Source of the DNA: Bacteroidota bacterium
Lineage (GTDB): Bacteria; Bacteroidota; Bacteroidia; Bacteroidales; UBA7332
Direction: 5' to 3'
Length of the DNA stretch: 34,300 bases
Assembly: GCA_030706585.1 (NCBI GenBank)
Contig: JAUZOF010000006.1
Location: 1-34,300, forward strand
Positions 27,572 to 34,300 of this stretch are shown in pieces (positions within the stretch are counted from its first letter, which is position 1; each line of letters starts with the position of its first letter). The position numbers and the translations under genes are program-made. Under the pieces are notes generated by a model that was not told where the DNA came from, made no database searches, and saw nothing but the letters and a program-made list of their open reading frames with translations.

Positions 27572-28555
27572 TTAGTTTAGTTCTTTCAATAAGTTAGTCA
27601 GGTAAGGATATTCCTTGAAACCCTCCTCACCCAGCAGCGAATTAATATTGCGGATGGCTTTCGGAATCATGTCGATGAAATATTGCTTCTTCTCAATCAA
27701 GCCACGGAAGCCACCGGCACCCAACACCTGCAACAGGCGAAACAGGGCAAAGTGTCTCAATCGCTCACGGAAAGCAGCATCATCCACCGGACGATATTTG
27801 CGTAAAGAAGTCAGATAAGAATCAATCAGCAAATCAGTCATTTCAGCTGAATAGTGAGCCTCAACCTGCCAAATAAATGACGCCACATCGTAATAGACCT
27901 GTCCACGGCGACCGCCTTGAAAATCGATAAACCACGGTTCTCCGTCTTTAACAATCACATTGCGCGATTGGAAATCACGATACAGGAAAACATCGTTTTC
28001 TTCAGCTTCAAGCAGATCCGCCATGATTTCGAACTCATCTTCCAGGGTATTTTCACTAAATGCGACACCGTAAGGGCGCAGGAAACAATATTTGAAATAA
28101 TTCAAATCCCAGAAGATGCAACGACGGTCAAACTCCGCCCGGGGAAAACAAACTGAATAATCGAGTCCTTCGGCTCCTTTCACCTGAACATCGGCAAGAG
28201 CAGCCATTGTTTTGCACAGAATCTCTTTTTCATCTGCCGAATAATTATTGGCTTCACGACCTTTGGCTACATAATCAAACAGGGCCAGGTCGCCTAAATC
28301 CTGCTGAATGTAATGCATCCGATCCTCTGAAACGGCATATAACGCTGGAATCGGAAGTCCTTTTCCATTAAAATGTTGTGCGAGATAGATGAACGCCTCA
28401 TTTTCCACAGTTGATTCACCACGCGTACCAATGCAAGAATTTTTCTCACCGATCAGGCGCACATAAAAGCGGTTTGATCCGGAACCGGGAATGGCTTCGG
28501 TCGTTTTCAGCGGTTCGCCAAAGTAGTTTTCAAATAGTTGTTTTAGTTTCTCCAT
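27572..28555 (-). CDS. Phosphotransferase (APH/choline kinase fold), AmgK-like sugar kinase
   Basis: VFLYRDFQSRNVIVKDGEPWFIDFQGGRRGQVYYDVASF: APH catalytic and metal-binding loops. Start placed at MEKLKQLFENYFG (28555), since the 28612 start runs into a repeat element. Confidence 0.87.
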   Translation of the reverse strand: MEKLKQLFENYFGEPLKTTEAIPGSGSNRFYVRLIGEKNSCIGTRGESTVENEAFIYLAQHFNGKGLPIPALYAVSEDRMHYIQQDLGDLALFDYVAKGREANNYSADEKEILCKTMAALADVQVKGAEGLDYSVCFPRAEFDRRCIFWDLNYFKYCFLRPYGVAFSENTLEDEFEIMADLLEAEENDVFLYRDFQSRNVIVKDGEPWFIDFQGGRRGQVYYDVASFIWQVEAHYSAEMTDLLIDSYLTSLRKYRPVDDAAFRERLRHFALFRLLQVLGAGGFRGLIEKKQYFIDMIPKAIRNINSLLGEEGFKEYPYLTNLLKELN

Positions 28556-28569
28556 TCTGTTTTTATTTT

Positions 28570-28659
28570 TGGCACACAGATGACACAGATGCGCTGCAAC
28601 ACAGATTTCCACAGATAATCCGTGGAGATCGATTCAAATCAGTGTCATCAGTGTGCTAT
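28570..28659. repeat. Intergenic palindromic repeat, copy 1
   Basis: TGGCACACAGATGACACAGAT ... AATCAGTGTCATCAGTGTGCTA; terminal inverted match, similar to copy 2 at 29951. Confidence 0.85.
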
Positions 28660-28662
28660 TTC

Positions 28663-29937
28663 TTAAATCTTTCTTTTTCCAAAATCCTTATCCACTTTAA
28701 CCACAGCCACCCCGATAAAGGTAAATACAGTACAAAACATGACCCAAAGGAAGAAATGGGGATAGCCCAGCCATTTCTGTACTTTTCCGGCCACCATGGT
28801 CGGCAACATCATGCCCAAAGCCATAATTCCGGTGCAAATGGCGTAATGCGCCGTTTTGTATTTACCTTCGGAGAAATACATCAGGTAGACCATAAACGCG
28901 ACAAATCCAAACCCGTATCCGAATTGCTCTATAGCCACACAAGTAGAAACCGCCCACAGACTGGTTGGATAAAACTGCGATAGATAGACATAGGTCAGAT
29001 GTGGAACGTTGATCATCAATCCCATTGGCCACAACCAATATTTCAGTCCGTTGCGGGAAATAAAAACACCGCCGAGAATTCCGCCCAAAAGCAGAAAAAC
29101 GACAGATACGACTCCATACAGGAAACCTACCTCTTCCGTACTCAGACCAAGTCCGCCTGCCGATCTCTGGTCCAGCATTAACAGCTTACTGATCACCGTG
29201 ATCTGAGCTTCTCCGAAACGGTAAAACAAAATGAACAGCAGAGTTCCCCAGACTTGCTTTTTCTGGAAAAAGCTAACGAAAGTCCCTCCGAATTCTTTCA
29301 GGATATGGCTTACCGAATGTGTCTCAAGAGAGTGATCGCCGTCCGGTCTTGGCAAAGAAAACTTATGCAAAGCCAGCAGCAGAATAAAAAGTGCGGTAAA
29401 AATACCATACACGATCATCCACGCCACTTTGAGGTTTTGTGTCGTTTGCTCAATGTATCCGGCCAACATCACCAACAATCCTTGTCCGGTGATCATCGCA
29501 ATGCGGTAAGAAGTATTTCGAATGCCCATGAATGCGGCCTGATTGTGTGCCGGAAGCGCTAACATATAAAAGCCATCACAGGCGATGTCATGTGTGGCCG
29601 ATGAGAACGCCACCAAAAACAGGAAAGCAAAAGTCATTTGCACCCAATGTGTAGCATGTAAAGAGAAGGCAACTCCGGCCAATCCTACCCCAAGTATTAG
29701 CTGCATCAGAACAATCCACCAGCGCTTGGTTTTGAATATTTCCACAAAAGGGCTCCACAACGGTTTGATCACCCAGGGAAGATTGAGCCAACCGGTGTAC
29801 ATTGCGATTGTATCGTTAGCGAGTCCCAGGCGTTTGTACATGATTCCGGCCACGACCATCACCGCCACGTAGGGCAACCCTTCGGCAAAATAGAGCGAGG
29901 GAATCCAGCTCCAGGGATTTCTTGTTTTTTGTTCCAT
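28663..29937 (-). CDS. MFS transporter, AmpG-like muropeptide/sugar permease
   Basis: 424 aa with ~12 hydrophobic segments; SLYFAEGLPYVAVMVVAGIMYKRLG N-terminus as in AmpG-type PF07690 proteins; genomic context. Confidence 0.87.
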   Translation of the reverse strand: MEQKTRNPWSWIPSLYFAEGLPYVAVMVVAGIMYKRLGLANDTIAMYTGWLNLPWVIKPLWSPFVEIFKTKRWWIVLMQLILGVGLAGVAFSLHATHWVQMTFAFLFLVAFSSATHDIACDGFYMLALPAHNQAAFMGIRNTSYRIAMITGQGLLVMLAGYIEQTTQNLKVAWMIVYGIFTALFILLLALHKFSLPRPDGDHSLETHSVSHILKEFGGTFVSFFQKKQVWGTLLFILFYRFGEAQITVISKLLMLDQRSAGGLGLSTEEVGFLYGVVSVVFLLLGGILGGVFISRNGLKYWLWPMGLMINVPHLTYVYLSQFYPTSLWAVSTCVAIEQFGYGFGFVAFMVYLMYFSEGKYKTAHYAICTGIMALGMMLPTMVAGKVQKWLGYPHFFLWVMFCTVFTFIGVAVVKVDKDFGKRKI

Positions 29938-29950
29938 TTCTTGTTTTTAT

Positions 29951-30044
29951 TGGCACACTGATAACACAGATGCAAGCAACACAGATTTTCACAGATCTTT
30001 CTTATCAGTGAAAATCGATCCAAATCTGTGTCATCTGTGTGCTA
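29951..30044. repeat. Intergenic palindromic repeat, copy 2
   Basis: TGGCACACTGATAACACAGATGCAAGCAACACAGATTTTCACAGAT...ATCAGTGAAAATCGATCCAAATCTGTGTCATCTGTGTGCTA. Confidence 0.85.
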
Positions 30045-30052
30045 CAATTTTC

Positions 30053-31375
30053 TCAATATTTTTTCTCCAAAGCCACATCCCGATAGTAATGCAGCAAAAT
30101 ATCACGGTACGAATAACCTTTGTCCCCCATCACGGCAGCGCCAATCTGGCAAAGGCCGACACCATGCCCCCACCCTGCTCCAGTGAGGGTAAAACTTTCG
30201 GGAATAGCATTTTCACCCATAGATTTATCCACGACAAAGGCTGAACTATACAAGTGTGACCCCGAAAGCGATTTGCGAATGAGCAATTCTTTGCCGATTA
30301 CTAATGTCTTTTTCGTACCCACAATGCGTAGTTTTATTAATCTGCCTGAAACGCCCCGCTCCATCGGTTGCAAATCTATAATTTCTCCGAAATCAATTCC
30401 CGTGCGACGACGAATCAGATCTGATATTTCCGATTGAGAATAAGTAACCGTCCAGCGATAAAAGTCGGCTGTCTCCTGATCGTAATTGTTAAGCACCTGA
30501 CTCAGCACTTTTGCATCTTGCGTATTACAGAAGGCGTCCGGCGAAGTGCGAATCCACTTCTCGGCTTCAGCTTCGATGGTCAGGTCGGGCGTGTCGGATA
30601 TAGCGTTTTCGGCACGGTCAAAAACCTTTTGCAGATAAGGATGCGAAGCCGGTTCCCAGCAATTATCGAACTTTTCAAGTACGCCACCGCAACACTTCGA
30701 GAAACGGGCATCACAAATGGCATTATCAGAAATCAGGAGTTCCCCCCGTGTTGCTTCCACGGCTTCCACCACCTTTTCGGTCGATGCGCGGGTGATACCC
30801 TGGTAGCGCTGGCAATGATCGTCGGCACAGACATCGTACAACAGATGATCCTCGCGGTCCCACCACTTGATCCATTCGGTTTCGGTCTGCGTATCCGAAA
30901 CATACGTGACCGATTTTGCCGCCAGATCATTCTTCTTGGCCAACTGCGACAGCAACCAGCTTCGAGAAATGACGGCATGAGCTTTCAGCAGTTCAGGCGA
31001 ACTGGTCGCACTCATCTCAGACGAAATCACGCTTTTGAGATACTCCTCCACCGGAATCAGATTGACGGCAGTGATTTTGTGATTTTCCTGAATCAGTTTG
31101 AGCGAGCCACGAAACGACTGCACCTCTTTGCGCTCCCAATGGAAACCGATACCAATCACCACTTCTTTCAACGTAAATGAAGCATCGTCAGAAGCGGGCT
31201 GAAAAGTCACTTCATCGTAAAATTTACCATTGAAAATGATTTTGGCATCAATCAGATAGGCGGTATAATCGCCGGGATGAAGCTCTTCTGCTCCATTCAG
31301 CAGGTATTTTCCCTGAAAAGAAAACGGAATCTCAATGTCGGAGACTATGCCGACGGAAAGTATGGGTTCTAGCAT
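30053..31375 (-). CDS. SpoIID/LytB domain-containing protein
   Basis: VEEYLKSVISSEMSATSSPELLKAHAVISRSWLL and GWGHGVGLCQIGAAVMGDKGYSYRDILLHYY: SpoIID signatures. Confidence 0.92.
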   Translation of the reverse strand: MLEPILSVGIVSDIEIPFSFQGKYLLNGAEELHPGDYTAYLIDAKIIFNGKFYDEVTFQPASDDASFTLKEVVIGIGFHWERKEVQSFRGSLKLIQENHKITAVNLIPVEEYLKSVISSEMSATSSPELLKAHAVISRSWLLSQLAKKNDLAAKSVTYVSDTQTETEWIKWWDREDHLLYDVCADDHCQRYQGITRASTEKVVEAVEATRGELLISDNAICDARFSKCCGGVLEKFDNCWEPASHPYLQKVFDRAENAISDTPDLTIEAEAEKWIRTSPDAFCNTQDAKVLSQVLNNYDQETADFYRWTVTYSQSEISDLIRRRTGIDFGEIIDLQPMERGVSGRLIKLRIVGTKKTLVIGKELLIRKSLSGSHLYSSAFVVDKSMGENAIPESFTLTGAGWGHGVGLCQIGAAVMGDKGYSYRDILLHYYRDVALEKKY

Positions 31376-31570
31376 GGATCAATGTTATGAAGAAAGTCAG
31401 GAAAATGGATTTCGAATACTCATTCATTCAATCCATCTATCCTTTGCTCCTTTTATTTGAGGTGCAAATATAACGAATCAAGAGGGGATTTTAAGATTAA
31501 AAACGGGAAGTTGACGGAATAATTCAGCTCTAAATGAATGGAATCTAATTTTCAGCCGTTGAAGGGCTGC

Positions 31571-31831
31571 CTGTAAAAATCTAAAAGATAAAAGTTACGG
31601 TTGAAAACCATCCTATAAAATTATAGACTCATTTTCTGTCGGTTGAAAGACCCCTATAAATTTATAGATTCAAGATTTTCCATTATAAGGTCGCCTATAA
31701 ATTTATAGGACCATTTCCAACTACATTTTTTAAGCCTATAAAATTATAGCGTTAAATTCGGCGGTCAATTTTAACGCTATAATTTTATAGGACAAATTTC
31801 AATCGCCGAAATCCGATCTATAATTTTACAG
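31571..31831. repeat. Regular array of 14-bp AT-rich palindromes at exact 41-bp period
   Basis: CTATAAAATTATAG 31613, CTATAAATTTATAG 31654, CTATAAATTTATAG 31695, CTATAAAATTATAG 31736, CTATAATTTTATAG 31777, CTATAATTTTACAG 31818, plus degenerate CTGTAAAAATCTAA at 31571; 27-nt spacers with a degenerate TTTTCgrCGGTtgAAA core. Confidence 0.92.
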
Positions 31832-31977
31832 GATGATTTTCGACGGTCAAAAATCATATTCCGTAAGCTTAGAATCCAATTCCATTCATGCATTTCCACC
31901 AATATCATTTACAGCTAATGATTTTAAATCCAATTGCTACAATACAATCCGATTCATTTCCAAATTAAATCGTCGGA

Positions 31978-32007
31978 TTTGATTTCCGGAAATAATCGTT
32001 ACCTTTG
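31978..32007 (+). promoter_or_regulatory. Bacteroidetes-type promoter for the riboswitch/TonB receptor transcript
   Basis: TTTG (31978..31981) - 18 nt - TACCTTTG (32000..32007). Confidence 0.75.
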
Positions 32008-32009
32008 CA

Positions 32010-32205
32010 ACCGCTTTGGTTCCGAAGCCGCATTCGCGGTCGAGGATGAAAAGGGAATCCGGTGAGAATCCGGAACAGTCCCGCTGCTGTAAGCTTCACC
32101 AAACGTTTGGGCAAAACTTTCGCCACTGTCATGCGACGGGAAGGCCGCCCCAAACGGAAGTAAGTCAGAAGACCTGCCACGGCAACGTTAGTTCAAAAGC
32201 TTTCG
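32010..32205 (+). ncRNA. Cobalamin (adenosylcobalamin) riboswitch
   Basis: GGGAATCCGGTGAGAATCCGGAACAGTCCCGCTGCTGTAAG ... GCCACTG ... GGGAAGGC ... AAGTCAGAAGACCTGCC (B12 box). Confidence 0.95.
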
Positions 32206-32322
32206 AGGATAAAGCTGAGAAACATCCGCAAACTGATTTACTTCTTTTGCCCTTGTTGCAATCATTTATTCTGAAAGCTGTCATTGTGACTAGTCATTAC
32301 TTGTTACCTAAACACAGTTATT

Positions 32323-34300
32323 TTGATTCAAAAACGTCCATATCGAATCACATTCCGCCTCCTGAACTTATGTTTGGCTTGTGCGGCCTCTTTGTCAGTC
32401 TATTCTGAGACCGAAAAAGATTCCGTAAAAACCCAGGTTAAGTTGCAGGAAGTACTCGTGAATGGACACAACTCTCAAGTAGTCAGAGCTGCGATGCCTG
32501 TGCAGTTATTTACCGAAAATGAAATAAGCCGGTTGAATGCAGCTTCCATCTCAGACGTTGCCAAACATTTTGCCGGAGTGACTGTAAAGGATTACGGCGG
32601 CATTGGCGGATTAAAAACGGTTTCATTACGAGGTTTGGGTGCCCAGCATACCGGGGTGAGCTACGATGGTATCATGCTGAGTGATATCCAAAGCGGACAA
32701 ATCGACCTCAGCCGTTTTTCCCTGGATAACATCTCTGATATTTCGTTGAACAACGGCCAACCCAACGACATTTTCCAGACCGCACGCATGTTTGCTGCTG
32801 CGGGAGTGCTTTGCCTCAATACGAAATTGCCGGAATATGATGGAAAGAATCAACTGAGAGGAAATGCTACTGTAAAAACGGGATCATTCGGGTTATTTAA
32901 TCCGTCATTGTTCATGAATCGGACATTTGGTAAGAAATGGGCGATGAATGTATCGGCTGATGGAATTTTAGCGGATGGGAAATACAAGTTTATCCAATAT
33001 TACGGTTCCAGTTCCAATATTGGCGAAATTCTTTCCCGTAAAAACAGTGATGTCAAAAGTATCAGAACAGAACTTAATACACGTTTTGCTCTACACTCCA
33101 ACGAAAACATTTTACTAAAGCTCAATTATTACAATTCAGAAAGAGGATTGCCCGGCCCTGTTGTATTTTATAATTCATATAGTGCCAAAAGACTTTCCGA
33201 AAATAATTTCATCTCACAACTTCATTACGAAAACAAGGAATCGAATAAAATACAATACCAGGCATCGGCCAAATACAATCGTAACTTTAATTCCTTCCTG
33301 GATAAAGATTCAACGTATAATGATCCGGGAGTACAAGCAGGAGAACGGCACGAAAAATATACTCAGAACGAGATATATCTCACCTCAACTGTGAAATACA
33401 TCTATAATGATAACTTAGCCTCGGCTCTTGCAGTTGACTGGTGGTATAATAACCTCTTCAAATATGCCAGCAATCCTTTTGCTAAGTTTAATTACCCAAC
33501 CAGACATAACGGACTGGCTAACTTTTCGACTAAATACGTTACGGAATTCTGGAGTATTAACGGGAATCTGCTTTATACTTTAACCCGTGAGCAGGTTAAA
33601 ACCGGCGTCGCGGCTAAAAATCAAAACAAATTGAGTCCGACAATCGGACTTTCTTACAAACCATTCAAAAGCAGAGAGTTCAGAGTCAGATCATATTACA
33701 AGGAGGAGTTTAGAGTCCCTACATTTAATGACCTCTATTATCAGGACTTTGGAAATACGTCTTTACGTCCGGAACAAACCCGACAGTACGATGCTGGAAT
33801 TACCTTCTCTTCAAACACATTGTTAAGGGAAGCTGAGTTGTCTATCACATCTGACTTTTATTACAATAATATCACTGACAAAATCATTGCCATCCCCAAA
33901 GATCTGTTTCACTGGACAATGATCAATAAAGGAAAAGTTGATATCCTTGGCTGTGACGTAACGCTAGATTTCAGGAAAAAGGTTAGTCAGAAGCAAGTAT
34001 ACATCATCTTTAAGGGGAATTATACCTTTCAGGATATAAAAGATGTGACTCCCCGTAGCTCAACATATGGCAAACAGTTGATATACTCGCCCAAACATAC
34101 CGGAGGCTGCTCCTTAGCTTTATCCGGGCCGGGATATGAAGCAGGTTATAATCTCTGTTTTGTAAGTAGTCGCCTAACAGACAACTATCCGTTTAACACG
34201 CTGAAAGGATATCAGGATCATTCCCTGTTTGCCCAAAAGAAATTCAACAAACTGAATATAAAATGTGAAGTAAATAATCTGTTAAACAAGCAATTTGAAG
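32323..34300 (+). CDS. btuB: TonB-dependent receptor, BtuB-like vitamin B12 transporter (C-terminus beyond window); TTG start proposed
   Basis: Open frame with VLVNGHNSQVVRAAMPVQLFTENEISRLNAASISDVAKHFAGVTVKDYGGIGGLKTVSLRGLGAQHTGVSYDGI (plug domain) to ...VNNLLNKQFE; downstream of the B12 riboswitch. Not in the supplied ORF list. Confidence 0.9.
   Translation, partial: MIQKRPYRITFRLLNLCLACAASLSVYSETEKDSVKTQVKLQEVLVNGHNSQVVRAAMPVQLFTENEISRLNAASISDVAKHFAGVTVKDYGGIGGLKTVSLRGLGAQHTGVSYDGIMLSDIQSGQIDLSRFSLDNISDISLNNGQPNDIFQTARMFAAAGVLCLNTKLPEYDGKNQLRGNATVKTGSFGLFNPSLFMNRTFGKKWAMNVSADGILADGKYKFIQYYGSSSNIGEILSRKNSDVKSIRTELNTRFALHSNENILLKLNYYNSERGLPGPVVFYNSYSAKRLSENNFISQLHYENKESNKIQYQASAKYNRNFNSFLDKDSTYNDPGVQAGERHEKYTQNEIYLTSTVKYIYNDNLASALAVDWWYNNLFKYASNPFAKFNYPTRHNGLANFSTKYVTEFWSINGNLLYTLTREQVKTGVAAKNQNKLSPTIGLSYKPFKSREFRVRSYYKEEFRVPTFNDLYYQDFGNTSLRPEQTRQYDAGITFSSNTLLREAELSITSDFYYNNITDKIIAIPKDLFHWTMINKGKVDILGCDVTLDFRKKVSQKQVYIIFKGNYTFQDIKDVTPRSSTYGKQLIYSPKHTGGCSLALSGPGYEAGYNLCFVSSRLTDNYPFNTLKGYQDHSLFAQKKFNKLNIKCEVNNLLNKQFE

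Noticed and set aside
30434-31180. 248-aa plus-strand ORF
   Set aside because: Antisense to the SpoIID gene; no recognisable domain.
31544-31860. CRISPR array
   Set aside because: Repeats are only 14 bp and palindromic, spacers share a core rather than being unrelated, and there are no cas genes.
31965-32180. 71-aa minus-strand ORF
   Set aside because: Antisense of the riboswitch.
32016-32408. 130-aa plus-strand ORF
   Set aside because: Translation of the cobalamin riboswitch; its tail is out of frame with the TonB receptor.

Overview
This 34.3 kb window is a chromosomal segment from a Bacteroidetes (Bacteroidales-like) genome. The assignment rests on TAnnTTTG -7 promoter boxes, a T9SS type B sorting domain and Bacteroidetes-type gene content. 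Most of it is housekeeping: pth/rplY, a zinc metallopeptidase, a ferredoxin, a sulfide:quinone-reductase-like flavoprotein, an EFR1-type flavodoxin/ferredoxin, tex, a nucleotidyltransferase/GHMP-like fusion, two tandem initiator tRNAs, a lytic transglycosylase, a T9SS cargo protein, a LysM + PBP1-fold protein, uvrA, a Wza/Wzz-like pair and an OmpA-like protein. A MurU/AmgK/AmpG/SpoIID-like peptidoglycan recycling block follows, then a cobalamin riboswitch driving a BtuB-like TonB receptor that runs off the right edge. No CRISPR, transposase, phage or classical defence genes were found. The most unusual signals are non-coding. (i) Six AT-rich CTATAAA/TTTATAG palindromes, plus one degenerate copy, sit at an exact 41-bp period between spoIID and the B12 riboswitch. 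(ii) A ~77-nt near-perfect inverted repeat lies in a motif-rich, low-complexity region upstream of a DUF6261-like gene. (iii) A pair of neighbouring genes shares a near-identical first 19 codons but has unrelated remainders, a likely chimeric gene birth. (iv) Several dispersed palindromic repeats occupy intergenic gaps.
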